Shown: in pieces, positions 1 to 7,958 of the stretch | Layout: each line of letters opens with the position of its first letter | Position numbering within the stretch: the first letter of the stretch is position 1 | Assembly: GCF_004521985.1 (NCBI RefSeq) | Contig: NZ_SBHZ01000012.1 | Location: forward strand, 62,001-126,000 | Reading direction: 5' to 3' | DNA from: Ectopseudomonas khazarica | GTDB lineage: Bacteria > Pseudomonadota > Gammaproteobacteria > Pseudomonadales > Pseudomonadaceae | DNA: 64,000 nt | Program-made: the position numbers and the translations under genes | The notes under the pieces: model-generated | Database searches by the model: none | Told to the model about the DNA's origin: nothing | The model's input: the letters and a program-made list of their open reading frames with translations, nothing else

Positions 1-726
1 GAGCTGGCGCGCACCTGGCGCACCCTGCTGCAGAGCATCGCCACCCCGGTGATCAGCACGTCGCTGTACTTCGTGGTGTTCGGCTCGGCCATCGGCTCGA
101 GCATGACCCAGGTGCAGGGGGTGAGCTACGGCGCCTTCATCATTCCCGGGCTGATCATGCTGGCGCTGCTGACCGAGAGCATCTCCAACGCCTCGTTCGG
201 CATCTACATGCCCAAGTACTCGGGGAGCATCTACGAGATTCTCTCGGCGCCCGTCTCCTACCTGGAGATTCTCATCGGCTACGTCGGTGCGGCGGCGACC
301 AAGTCGGTGATCCTCGGCGTGGTGATCCTGATCACGGCGCGGCTGTTCGTCGACTTCGAGATCCAGCACCCGCTGTGGATGGTGGCGTTTCTGCTGCTCA
401 CGGCGCTGACCTTCAGCCTGTTCGGCTTCATCATCGGCGTCTGGGCCGATGGCTGGGAGAAGCTGCAGATCGTGCCCGCGCTGATCGTCACGCCACTGAC
501 CTTCCTGGGCGGCGCCTTCTACTCCATCAGCATGTTGCCGCCGACCTGGCAGACAGTGACCCTGTTCAATCCGGTGGTGTACCTGATCAGTGCGTTCCGC
601 TGGAGCTTCTACGGGGTGTCCGACGTCAACGTCGGCGTCAGCCTGGCGATGGTGCTGGGCTTCCTGCTGCTGTGCATCGCCCTGGTGGGCTGGATCTTCA
701 AGAGCGGTTACCGCCTCAAGAGCTGA
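1..726 (+). CDS. ABC-2 type transporter permease (5' end outside window)
   Basis: This is the membrane subunit of an ABC-2 exporter. The reading frame is open from base 1, reading [12 protein letters not shown] ahead of the first possible internal start (GTG at 49), so the true start lies upstream of the window. Several hydrophobic segments are visible, and the run near the middle ([18 protein letters not shown]) with the following PxWQ is typical of the YadH/NodJ-like permease family. The partner ATPase gene is expected just upstream. It ends in a short charged tail. The substrate cannot be told from the sequence. Function class is clear; the exact family member is not. Confidence 0.88.
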   Translation, partial: ELARTWRTLLQSIATPVISTSLYFVVFGSAIGSSMTQVQGVSYGAFIIPGLIMLALLTESISNASFGIYMPKYSGSIYEILSAPVSYLEILIGYVGAAATKSVILGVVILITARLFVDFEIQHPLWMVAFLLLTALTFSLFGFIIGVWADGWEKLQIVPALIVTPLTFLGGAFYSISMLPPTWQTVTLFNPVVYLISAFRWSFYGVSDVNVGVSLAMVLGFLLLCIALVGWIFKSGYRLKS

Positions 727-768
727 TGCCGCGCCTGTGCTCGGCTAACGTCGTGCGAGCCTCAAACT

Positions 769-791
769 GTAGGAGCGGCTGCAGCCGCGAA
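769..791. repeat. REP-type palindrome, family A
   Basis: The string begins GTAGGAGCGG and its core CGGCTGCAGCCG is a perfect palindrome. This is the form of repetitive extragenic palindrome (REP) common in Pseudomonas genomes (known from memory). It lies in the gap after the ABC permease gene. Confidence 0.7.
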
Positions 792-832
792 ACGAGGGCG
801 CGAGGGCATCATGCCCTGCCCATGTTCAGCCG

Positions 833-884
833 GTAGGGCGGCTGAAACCCGCCATGAATAGGTGGCGGGTTGCACCCGCCCTGC
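833..884. repeat. Inverted repeat, GTAGGGCGG family B
   Basis: GTAGGGCGG at 833-841 is answered by CCGCCCTGC at 876-884, and ACCCGCC (847-853) by GGCGGGT (864-870) around a short loop. The result is an imperfect hairpin of about 50 nt. It looks like a second REP-like family, different in sequence from the element at 769. Confidence 0.65.
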
Positions 885-916
885 GAGTCGTCGCGGCTGA
901 AGCCCTCTCACAGACG

Positions 917-980
917 GCGTAGGCTGGATGTCGCTTTTCACATCCACCACCCGGCTGGATCGACAAGGCGCGATCCAGCC
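917..980. repeat. Repeat family C (GCGTAGGCTGGATG) plus adjoining hairpin
   Basis: GCGTAGGCTGGATG followed by a TTTTCA...TCCACC segment occurs here and again after ruvA at 48482-48513, so it is a dispersed repeat. It is followed directly by a perfect 10-bp inverted repeat (953-962 with 971-980, GGCTGGATCG) that could end transcripts from either side, although there is no T-tract. Confidence 0.6.
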
Positions 981-996
981 TGAGCAGTCGTCTGTC

Positions 997-1389
997 TCAC
1001 TTCACCCGCAGTTCGCAGTCGAAGGTATCCGCGGGCGGTACGCTCGGCTCCCAGGGCTGCTGGTAGGTCAGCAGCAGGCGTCCCTCGCCCGGCTCACGGG
1101 CGCTGAAGCGCCAGGTGGAGATACCGCCTGCGCCCACCAGACCGGCATCCTCCGGGTTGGTGTAAACCTCCGGGCCAAGGCTTTGCAGCACGTTCGTCGC
1201 CGTGTCGCGCAGCATCCAGCGGAAGCCGGTGGTGGGGTTGCTGGGCAGGCTGAGAATCAGCAACTGGCCCTTGGTCAGCGTCAGTGGGCACTGCCGATCC
1301 TTCTTCAGCTCCAGCGTGCCGGACTGATGGGCGCAGGCCGTGAGCAGTGCCAGGGCGGACAGGGTGAGCAGGCGCAAGGGGGCGTGCAT
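997..1389 (-). CDS. icp: Chagasin-type cysteine protease inhibitor lipoprotein (I42 family)
   Basis: A small exported inhibitor of papain-like cysteine proteases. The N-terminus has a lipoprotein signal with lipobox LTAC, so it is predicted to be membrane anchored. The body carries the chagasin loop NPTTGFRW (I42 motif NPTTG) and the later GGISTWRF segment (family motif GxGG). The TTG 12 nt upstream is in frame, but GGAG sits inside it at the right distance from the ATG at 1389, so 1389 is taken as the start (about 130 residues). The gene lies downstream of, and on the same strand as, the AsrA-type Lon gene. I recall the same pair in P. aeruginosa (PA0778-PA0779). Confidence 0.85.
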   Translation of the reverse strand: MHAPLRLLTLSALALLTACAHQSGTLELKKDRQCPLTLTKGQLLILSLPSNPTTGFRWMLRDTATNVLQSLGPEVYTNPEDAGLVGAGGISTWRFSAREPGEGRLLLTYQQPWEPSVPPADTFDCELRVK

Positions 1390-1515
1390 GATGAACTCCA
1401 ATCGATGAAACCTGGCTCAGCATAGCCGCACGAGCAAGCCTCAAGCTACAGGTTGCACGCGACAAGCCGAAGCGCGCGCCGCTCTTTCCTGCAGCTTGAA
1501 GCTGGCCGTCAGCGG

Positions 1516-3912
1516 CTATTCGAAAAGCACCTTGGCCACGTCGCCAAAGCGTCTGGCGAAGTGCACCGTCAGGCCTTCCTTGAGGTAGTCGGGCAGCTCT
1601 TCGTAGCTGCCGCGGTTGGCTTCCGGCAGGATCAGCTCATGCAGCTTCTGCCGGCGCGCCGCGATGACCTTCTCGCGCACACCGCCGATCGGCAGGACCT
1701 GGCCGGTGAGGGTCAGTTCACCGGTCATGGCCACGCCTTTCTTCGGCGCCTGGTTGCGTGCCAGGGAGAGCAGGGCGCTGGCCATGGTGATCCCCGCGCT
1801 GGGACCGTCCTTGGGCGTGGCGCCTTCCGGCACGTGCAGGTGGACGAAGGCCTGGTCGAAGAAGCTCGGGTCGCCGCCGAACTGCTTCAGGTGCGAGCTG
1901 ACGTAGCTGTAGGCGATCTCCGCCGACTCCTTCATGACGTCGCCGAGCTGCCCGGTGAGCTTGAAGCCGCGATTGAGGGTGTGGATGCGCGTCGCCTCGA
2001 TCGGCAGGGTGGCGCCACCCATGCTGGTCCAGGCCAGGCCGGTGATCACCCCGGTGCCGGCGAGTACCCGCTCGTTGCGGAACACCGGCATGCCGAGGGC
2101 CTCTTCCAGGTCCTTGGCACCGATGCGGATCTTCGCCTCGGGGTCGTCCAGCAGTTTCACCACGGATTTGCGCACCAGCTTGCCCAGCTGCTTCTCCAGC
2201 TGGCGCACGCCGGCTTCACGGGCGTAGCCCTCGATCACCGCGCGCAGGGCGGCATCGCTGATGCCCAGGCGTGATTTCGGTACGCCGGCCTTTTCCAGCT
2301 GCTTCGGCCACAGGTGGCGCTTGGCGATGGCCAGCTTTTCCTCGGTGATGTAGCCGGACAGGCGGATCACCTCCATGCGGTCGAGCAGCGGCCCGGGAAT
2401 CGAGTCGAGGGTGTTGGCGGTGCAGACGAACAGCACCTTGGACAGGTCCAGGCGCAGGTCCAGGTAGTGATCGAGGAATTCGACGTTCTGCTCCGGGTCC
2501 AGCGTTTCCAGCAATGCCGAGGCCGGGTCGCCCTGGTAGCTGGTGCCCATCTTGTCGATCTCGTCGAGCATGATCACCGGGTTCATCACCTCGGCTTCCT
2601 TGAGGGCCTGGACGAGCTTGCCGGGCATGGCGCCGATGTAGGTGCGGCGGTGGCCCTTGATCTCGGCCTCGTCGCGCATGCCGCCCAGCGAGAAGCGGTA
2701 GAACGGCCGGCCGAGGGATTCGGCGATCGACTTGCCGATGCTGGTCTTGCCCACGCCGGGCGGGCCGACCAGCAGCACGATGGAGCCGGCGATTTCGCCC
2801 TTGAAGGCGCCGACCGCGAGAAACTCGGTGATGCGCTGCTTGATGTCGTCCATGCCGGCGTGGTGCTTGTCCAGCACCTTGCGCGCGTGGCCGAGGTCGA
2901 GCTTGTCCTGGCCCTGGACGCCCCAGGGCAGGGCGGTGGCCCAGTCGAGGTAGTTGCGCGTGACGGCATACTCCGGAGAGCCGGCCTCCAGGATCGACAG
3001 CTTGTTCAGTTCTTCGTCGATGCGCTTCTGCGCGGCGGCCGTCAGGGTCTTGCCTTCCAGGCGGGCGAGAAACTCTTCGCGGTCGGCGCTCTTGTCGTCC
3101 TTGCTGATGCCCAGCTCCTGCTGGATCAGCTTCAGCTGTTCCTTGAGGAAGAATTCGCGCTGGCGCTCGCCGATCTGCTTGTTGACCTCGGCCGACAGCT
3201 CCTTCTGCAGGCGGCCGACCTCGACCTCCTTGCGCAGCAGCGGCAGCACCTTCTCCATGCGCTTGAGCATGGGCACGGTGTCCAGCACCTCCTGCAGCTC
3301 ATGGCCGGAGGCGGTGGTCAGGGCGGCGGCGAAGTCGGTGAGCGGCGACGGCTCGTTGGGGCTGAAGCGATTGAGGTAGTTCTTCAGCTCTTCGCTGTAC
3401 AGCGGGTTGAGCGGCAGCAGTTCCTTGATCGCGTTGATCAGCGCCATGGCGTACGCCTTGACCTCGTCGCGCGGATCGGCAGGCGCCTGCGGGTACTCCA
3501 CCTCGGCCAGGTACGGGCCACGGCGGCTGAGCCAGCCCCGAATGCGCACGCGGGTCAGGCCCTGGGCGACGAACTGCAGCTTGCCGCCTTCCTCGCTGAC
3601 ATGGTGCAGGCGCACCAGCGTGCCGTGCTCCGGCAGGCTGTCGAGGTCGAACTCGCCGTGCTCGTCGGGCGGCGTGTCGACGTAGAACACCGCCAGGGAT
3701 TTGTGCTCGGTATTCTCCACGCGCTTGAGCGTGCGTCCCCATGGGTGCTCGTTGACCATCACCGGCAGGACCTGCGCCGGGAAGAACGGGCGGTTGTTGA
3801 TGGGGATGATGTAGAGCTTGTCCGGCAGTCGCTGCGCGGGCAGAACCAGACCGGTCGCGCCAGGCTGTACGGTTTCGTCGACTGCTTCGGGGTGGATGTC
3901 CTGATCGTTCAT
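1516..3912 (-). CDS. asrA: ATP-dependent Lon-type protease, AsrA subfamily
   Basis: A 798-residue LonA-architecture protease: N-terminal substrate-binding LON domain (about 30-230), coiled region, AAA+ ATPase with Walker A GPPGVGKT at 383-390 and Walker B MLDEIDK, and a C-terminal protease with catalytic Ser705 (in DGPSAG) and Lys748 (in GGVREKV). The N-terminus does not resemble canonical Pseudomonas Lon. It matches my memory of the second Lon, PA0779/AsrA, linked to heat-shock response and aminoglycoside tolerance. The start has AAAGG upstream. Its neighbour downstream is the protease inhibitor icp. The family call is certain; the AsrA assignment rests on N-terminus and neighbourhood. Confidence 0.9.
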   Translation of the reverse strand: MNDQDIHPEAVDETVQPGATGLVLPAQRLPDKLYIIPINNRPFFPAQVLPVMVNEHPWGRTLKRVENTEHKSLAVFYVDTPPDEHGEFDLDSLPEHGTLVRLHHVSEEGGKLQFVAQGLTRVRIRGWLSRRGPYLAEVEYPQAPADPRDEVKAYAMALINAIKELLPLNPLYSEELKNYLNRFSPNEPSPLTDFAAALTTASGHELQEVLDTVPMLKRMEKVLPLLRKEVEVGRLQKELSAEVNKQIGERQREFFLKEQLKLIQQELGISKDDKSADREEFLARLEGKTLTAAAQKRIDEELNKLSILEAGSPEYAVTRNYLDWATALPWGVQGQDKLDLGHARKVLDKHHAGMDDIKQRITEFLAVGAFKGEIAGSIVLLVGPPGVGKTSIGKSIAESLGRPFYRFSLGGMRDEAEIKGHRRTYIGAMPGKLVQALKEAEVMNPVIMLDEIDKMGTSYQGDPASALLETLDPEQNVEFLDHYLDLRLDLSKVLFVCTANTLDSIPGPLLDRMEVIRLSGYITEEKLAIAKRHLWPKQLEKAGVPKSRLGISDAALRAVIEGYAREAGVRQLEKQLGKLVRKSVVKLLDDPEAKIRIGAKDLEEALGMPVFRNERVLAGTGVITGLAWTSMGGATLPIEATRIHTLNRGFKLTGQLGDVMKESAEIAYSYVSSHLKQFGGDPSFFDQAFVHLHVPEGATPKDGPSAGITMASALLSLARNQAPKKGVAMTGELTLTGQVLPIGGVREKVIAARRQKLHELILPEANRGSYEELPDYLKEGLTVHFARRFGDVAKVLFE

Positions 3913-3973
3913 GGAGCACCTTTGCTTGCACGTTGCTTGCTACATGGGGCGGCAGCGCCAGGTTTTCAACGCT

Positions 3974-4678
3974 TCAATCCAGGCCCAGGCGAATACCCTG
4001 CAGGCGTTGTTCGATCAACGGCGTGAGCAGGGCGAAGCAGTCATCCGGGCTCAGTTGCACCTGAGAGGACTCGATCAGCTCGGTCTGCAGGCGCTCGATC
4101 AGGGCCTGCAACGGCGGCGCTTGCTGCTGGCTCAGCAGGCGCTCGCAGAGAAAGCGCAGCTGCATCTGCAGCCCCGGCGGACAGCGCTCGTAGCTCGCTG
4201 CGCGAACCGCCAGGCCGCGCAGGCGAGAGAGGTCCTCGAGCGAGCGGCAGGCTTCGCCCAGGCCGCGGATGGCAGGGTGGTCGTGGCGATAGAGGCGGTC
4301 TTCGAGCTGTTCGATCACCGCCAGCAGGGCTTCTATCAGGCGGCAATGCGCGTCGAAGTCGCCGGGCTTGCGCCGTAGCTGCGGCCAGTCCTGCTGCAGG
4401 GCTGGCAGCTGCAGGCTGGCGCCGGGCCAGTTCAGCCACAGGTCGTCGAGCTGCCGGGCCACTCGCGTGCGCTGCTCGAGTTTCCCGGCACCCTGCATGG
4501 CTCCCAGCCCGCGATGCAGCTGCAGTGCCTGGAGCAGGTCCAGGCAGCGCTGCGCGACCTGCCTGTGCTGCTGCAGGCGTGCCGACTGCTGGCGGGACTC
4601 CTGGCGCTTAGTCAGCCAGAAGCTCAATGCCAGCAGGGTGATCAGCAGGGTGACGGCGAAGAGGGTGGCATGACTCAT
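3974..4678 (-). CDS. Single-pass membrane protein of unknown function
   Basis: I do not recognise this gene with confidence. The start at 4678 (MSHATLF) puts one transmembrane helix at the N-terminus (about residues 3-20). It is followed by a soluble helical region rich in Leu, Gln and Arg. The segment LLQALQLHRGLGAM resembles the start of nitrate/nitrite-sensing (NIT) helical domains, which have a similar hydrophobic-x-RGLSA pattern; this is only a resemblance. An upstream in-frame start exists at 4783 but would add a low-complexity extension before the membrane helix. The gene lies just upstream of asrA on the same strand. The ribosome site is weak. Confidence 0.6.
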   Translation of the reverse strand: MSHATLFAVTLLITLLALSFWLTKRQESRQQSARLQQHRQVAQRCLDLLQALQLHRGLGAMQGAGKLEQRTRVARQLDDLWLNWPGASLQLPALQQDWPQLRRKPGDFDAHCRLIEALLAVIEQLEDRLYRHDHPAIRGLGEACRSLEDLSRLRGLAVRAASYERCPPGLQMQLRFLCERLLSQQQAPPLQALIERLQTELIESSQVQLSPDDCFALLTPLIEQRLQGIRLGLD

Positions 4679-4928
4679 GGAGGCTCGTGGGGGGCGGCGT
4701 GCAGGTTCATCCTTCGATGAAGCAACTCCCCTGCCAGCCGCAGAGGGGGCGGATTCCGGCCGTACGCGCCTGTCGCACTGCACGGAAATGGAGCAGGCGA
4801 CCGCGCCGGGGTGCCTGATGGTGCCTGGGTTGCTAAAGGTGCAACCTTGTTGCTGATGGGTGGTTGCGGCGTTTTCTTGCGGAAAAGAGTAAAGTGCAAC
4901 CCTTGTTTCGTGCTGTCAGTCTGCCGTT

Positions 4929-5678
4929 ATGTTGCAAGCCCGTGTGATCCGCCTGGATGAACAGGCCCATGAACATGCCCATGATCATCATCAACTGGTG
5001 ATGTCCCTGGTCGGTCGCGCCGAGTTCGAGGTCGGTGGCCGTGGTGGGGAGGTCTGCCGCATGCGTGCCTGCCTGGTGCCCGGGGATGCGGCTCACCAGT
5101 TCGCCGGCATGGGCGAGAATCGCATGCTGATTCTCGACCTGGACGAGCAGGACACGCCCAGCGAGGACCTCGAACTGCTTCACCGCCTGTTCGAGAAACC
5201 CTGCTACCCGGCGCTCGATGTCGACTTCCAGAACCTGCTCAATTACGCCGGCTCCGAGCTGGAGCGCTACGGCAGCGACTCGATCCTGGCGCGTTCGATC
5301 GGCGGCGTGCTGCTGCGTGCGCTGCACCTGCGGCTGTTCGGCGAGCAGCGTCGTCCGGCACAGGGCGCGCTGGACCTGCAGCGCCTCGATCACTACATCG
5401 GCGAGCACCTGGCGCGGCGCATCAGCGTTGCCGAGCTGGCCCAGGTGATGTGCCTGAGTCCGAGCCACTTCCATGCGCAGTTCAAGGACAGCGTCGGCCT
5501 CACCCCGCACCAGTACCTGCTCAAGACCCGTCTCGACCGGGCTGCCCGCCTGCTGCGCGAGAGCAACCTGCCGCTGGTACGGGTCGCCGAAGAGTGCGGC
5601 TTCTCCAGCCAGAGCGCCCTGACCACCGCGATGCGCCGCTACCTGGGGTTGACGCCCAAGCGGGTACGTGCCGCCTGA
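4929..5678 (+). CDS. AraC-family transcriptional regulator
   Basis: A 249-residue regulator. The N-terminal cupin-like half has a His-rich stretch (HEHAHDHHQL, near residue 20) and the C-terminal half has the two helix-turn-helix motifs of AraC/XylS proteins (ISVAELAQVMCLSPSHFHAQFK, then VRVAEECGFSSQSALTTAMRR). It is divergent from the asrA-icp strand and converges on the RNA-repair genes with only 7 nt between stop codons. In PAO1 the AraC regulator beside asrA is PruR (proline utilisation) as I recall. PruR identity is possible but not shown, and the proline symporter in this window is 22 kb away. Confidence 0.85.
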   Translation: MLQARVIRLDEQAHEHAHDHHQLVMSLVGRAEFEVGGRGGEVCRMRACLVPGDAAHQFAGMGENRMLILDLDEQDTPSEDLELLHRLFEKPCYPALDVDFQNLLNYAGSELERYGSDSILARSIGGVLLRALHLRLFGEQRRPAQGALDLQRLDHYIGEHLARRISVAELAQVMCLSPSHFHAQFKDSVGLTPHQYLLKTRLDRAARLLRESNLPLVRVAEECGFSSQSALTTAMRRYLGLTPKRVRAA

Positions 5679-5685
5679 AGTCACC

Positions 5686-6843
5686 TCACCTTCTGCGCTC
5701 CGCGTCCTGTGTGCAGTAGCGTACCCGGTGCGCCTCGGTCGGTAGCGGTACTTCCCATTTGAACAGCATGCGCCGCAGCGCTTCATTGCTCAGGCTGGTA
5801 TCGCGCTGCCTGTTGCGCTGGAAGATGGTCGCTTCGGGCATCTCCAGATAGACGATCTCGACCTGAGCCTGGTAGGCGTAAAGCAGGTCGAGTGTCTTCT
5901 TGCGCATCTGTGCCGACAAGTGGGTGGAGTTCCATACGAACGGGCGTTGTTCGCGCAGGAGCGCCTTGGCCTGTTCGATCGCATGGTGCGCTGCGGCGCC
6001 TTCGTTCTCGCCGTGGCGCAGGCCCAGCTGCTGGCGTGCGTCATCGAAGGACACCACCGGCAGCTGCGGATGCTGCTGCTCGACCCAGGTATTCTTTCCG
6101 CTGGCGGGCATGCCGGACAGCATGATCACCTGCGAGCCCGAGGGCTCATGCAGGGCGTAGTCCGGATGCACGCGGGCGCCACGCAGGTACTGCACGCGGG
6201 TGTAGTCGTCGGCATAGGCACGCGGGCCGTGCAGGCAGCCTTCCTCGGCGGCGAGCTGGCGAAACAGTTCGATGTCGTCGAGTACGGCGGCCTTGCCGAT
6301 GTAGTCGCGGCCCTGCATGTCGGCCTCGGCCACTGCGCAGAGCATCCACACCGGTAACTCCCACGACAGCTTGTGAAGGATGAACTCGGCGCTGTGACCG
6401 CTACGCGAATCGCCCAGGGCGAAGAACGGCAACTGGTGCACAGCGATGATCCGACAGATCTGCTCGCGCCACTCGAATGGTACGCCCGCGCGCCAGAGCA
6501 GCAGGCGCGTGTCCACTGCGCCGCGCCGCGAGTGGCCGGGTTGGCCGATGCGTCCGCTTTCGCTGTCGATCACCGTGGTATCCGGTTTGGCGATGTCGTG
6601 CAGCAGGGCGGCGAAGAACAGCACGAAGCGTTGCGCGTCAGTCGCTTGCTGGTACGCGCGCTGCTCGAGCAGCGCCTCGACCACCATGCAGGTGTGAATC
6701 CAGACATTGCCCTCGGCATGGTAATGGGCGTCCTGCGGGGTTTCGGCCAGCCGGCCGAGGGCCGGAATGGCCGCGAGGCAGGCTGCCGGGTCGAAGCGCT
6801 GGCCCGCGTCGGGCACCAGGCGCTGCAAGTGTTGAATGTCCAT
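5686..6843 (-). CDS. HD-Pnk: HD-domain 2',3'-phosphoesterase fused to 5'-OH polynucleotide kinase
   Basis: A 385-residue end-healing enzyme. N-terminal HD domain: His50, His82-Asp83 (LLHDIAKPD) and His136, the expected metal ligands. C-terminal P-loop kinase: GMPASGKNTW at 244-253 with Lys250, acidic VSFDDAR near 267, and Arg343 in the QRNRQRD lid region. This matches HD-Pnk, known from Runella slithyformis (Shuman laboratory), which removes 2',3'-cyclic or 3'-phosphate ends and phosphorylates 5'-OH ends. The start at 6843 has AGGGAG upstream; the longer ORF start is rejected. Only one base separates the RNA ligase stop from this start, so the two are probably translated together. Function is inferred from domains and partner. 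Confidence 0.85.
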   Translation of the reverse strand: MDIQHLQRLVPDAGQRFDPAACLAAIPALGRLAETPQDAHYHAEGNVWIHTCMVVEALLEQRAYQQATDAQRFVLFFAALLHDIAKPDTTVIDSESGRIGQPGHSRRGAVDTRLLLWRAGVPFEWREQICRIIAVHQLPFFALGDSRSGHSAEFILHKLSWELPVWMLCAVAEADMQGRDYIGKAAVLDDIELFRQLAAEEGCLHGPRAYADDYTRVQYLRGARVHPDYALHEPSGSQVIMLSGMPASGKNTWVEQQHPQLPVVSFDDARQQLGLRHGENEGAAAHHAIEQAKALLREQRPFVWNSTHLSAQMRKKTLDLLYAYQAQVEIVYLEMPEATIFQRNRQRDTSLSNEALRRMLFKWEVPLPTEAHRVRYCTQDAERRR

Positions 6844-6844
6844 C

Positions 6845-7717
6845 TCAGTAACTCCCTGAGTAACCCTCACGCGGGCCGTTCCAGTCCAGGGCCAGGCGAG
6901 GGGAATAAAGATCGGCCAGCGTGGCCAGCTGGTTGGCGATGAAAGGCTGGCTGGCGTGGTGCTGGTCGGCGTCGACGATCGCCTGAACGAAGTCCTGGCG
7001 AACCCATTTGAGGCGAGAACGGGTGCAGTGCTCGTCTTCCACCTTGAGGTACAGTCCTTCCATCAGGCTTGAGCGATCGCATTGACGCCAGGCACGAGGC
7101 AGGTCCAGTCCTTCACGCGCCACCGCTGCCTCGAAGGTTTCCTGCCAGATTGCGGACTTGGCCAGCGAGTGGCCGACCAGCTCCAGCAGGTCTTCCAGGC
7201 GCCTGGGCGCCGGCCCTTCATGCAGTACCGGTACCGACAGCACCGGGCCGTCCTGCAGCAGGTAGCGCCTTGCTGCGGTGGAGAGGTACAGCCCCTGGGC
7301 GCGGTCCCAGATGTCGAACTCACAGAAATAGTGCGGCAGCTGGTCGTAGAACACCGAGTGCTTCTTGTGCAGCCATTCGCCGAACAGCACGTAACGGTCT
7401 TCCAGGCGTTCCAGTAACCAGCGTTCGTGGGCCACGGCCCACTGCTTGAACAGATTGAACTGCCGCTCGCGACCGCCGCCGGTAAGGTAATGGCCGCGCG
7501 ATTGCAGCAATAGCTCTCCGGCGCTGGAAAAGCTGATGCCGGCGTTGGCGCCATCGAGTTTTTCCTCGACCACCAGCCACTGGCCATGCAGTTCGTGGTA
7601 ACGCACCTGGTCGGCGTTGCTGTCGCCAGGCTGCAGTCGCGAGCCTTGCAAATGCGGTGTGCGTGGGTACTTGTGCAGTTCGAGGTTGTGCAGATTGCAC
7701 GATGAATCCATGTTCAT
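6845..7717 (-). CDS. RNA ligase (covalent nucleotidyltransferase), partner of HD-Pnk
   Basis: A 290-residue ATP-dependent RNA ligase of the RNA_ligase (Rnl2-like) family. All nucleotidyltransferase motifs can be placed: motif I EEKLDGAN with adenylated Lys53, motif Ia QSRGHYL, motif III LFGEWLHKKHSVFY with Glu114, IIIa YFCEFDIWD, motif IV MEGLYLKVE with Glu220, and motif V RLKWVR with Lys237. The start ATG at 7717 has a perfect AAGGAG seven bases upstream. It precedes HD-Pnk on the same strand by one base, giving a complete heal-and-seal pathway. A structured leader sits between its ribosome site and the next gene upstream. The natural RNA substrate is unknown; damaged tRNA is the usual suspect. 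Confidence 0.88.
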   Translation of the reverse strand: MNMDSSCNLHNLELHKYPRTPHLQGSRLQPGDSNADQVRYHELHGQWLVVEEKLDGANAGISFSSAGELLLQSRGHYLTGGGRERQFNLFKQWAVAHERWLLERLEDRYVLFGEWLHKKHSVFYDQLPHYFCEFDIWDRAQGLYLSTAARRYLLQDGPVLSVPVLHEGPAPRRLEDLLELVGHSLAKSAIWQETFEAAVAREGLDLPRAWRQCDRSSLMEGLYLKVEDEHCTRSRLKWVRQDFVQAIVDADQHHASQPFIANQLATLADLYSPRLALDWNGPREGYSGSY

Positions 7718-7744
7718 GGGTTTTCTCCTTGGGTATCAGGGAAA

Positions 7745-7831
7745 ACCGACGACAGGACTCGAGCAGCAGGGCGTGGGAAGCGTCCGCGCAGGTGCGCGGG
7801 CAGCCATCAGGCGCGATGGACCGTCGTCGGT
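7745..7831 (-). ncRNA. Predicted structured leader RNA of the RNA-repair operon
   Basis: On the operon strand an 87-nt segment is closed by perfect 9-bp complementarity (7823-7831 with 7745-7753, extendable by two G-C pairs past a bulged base). Inside are two hairpins: a 5-bp stem CCATC/GATGG (7804-7808 with 7815-7819) and a 6-bp stem CCGCGC/GCGCGG with a 4-nt loop (7784-7789 with 7794-7799). About 25 nt remains single stranded on the ribosome-site side. The 9-base word GGTATCAGG is directly repeated at 7732-7740 and 7829-7837. It could be a cis-regulatory leader or a processed RNA. Folding was done by eye with no energy calculation or homologue comparison. Confidence 0.4.
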
Positions 7832-7958
7832 ATCAGGCGAGTTGGCAGGTGCAGGGCACGTCGTTCACCACTTGGGAGATAGGTTGAATAGCGAAGGGCG
7901 CGCATTCAAACGCCAACCTGGCCGGTTGTCAAGCACGGCCAGGGGCGAGAAGGGCGTT

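Noticed and set aside
375-836. 153-residue plus-strand ORF overlapping the ABC permease
   Set aside because: Arg/Gln/His-rich shadow of the permease reading frame running into the REP element.
2314-4026. 570-residue plus-strand ORF
   Set aside because: Exactly antisense to the asrA coding sequence; Leu/Gln/Val/Ala-rich translation is typical of shadow frames in high-GC coding DNA.
3911-4378. 155-residue plus-strand ORF
   Set aside because: Antisense to the unknown membrane protein gene; composition is that of a shadow frame.
4675-4899. 74-residue minus-strand ORF
   Set aside because: Pro/Arg-rich, overlaps the start of the membrane protein gene and the shared 21-nt sequence; no ribosome site.
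7745-7831. Leader helix as an intrinsic terminator
   Set aside because: The closing helix is followed by only four T on the operon strand and the loop is more than 60 nt long.
7732-7837. Leader element as a MITE with target duplication
   Set aside because: Inverted repeat and direct repeat overlap at one end and are separated by four bases at the other, unlike a simple insertion; kept only as a weak alternative.
7898-7918. Possible sigma-54 promoter for the RNA-repair operon (TTGGC...ATGCGC on the minus strand)
   Set aside because: GG and GC are nine or eleven bases apart instead of the required ten, and no RtcR-type activator gene is nearby.
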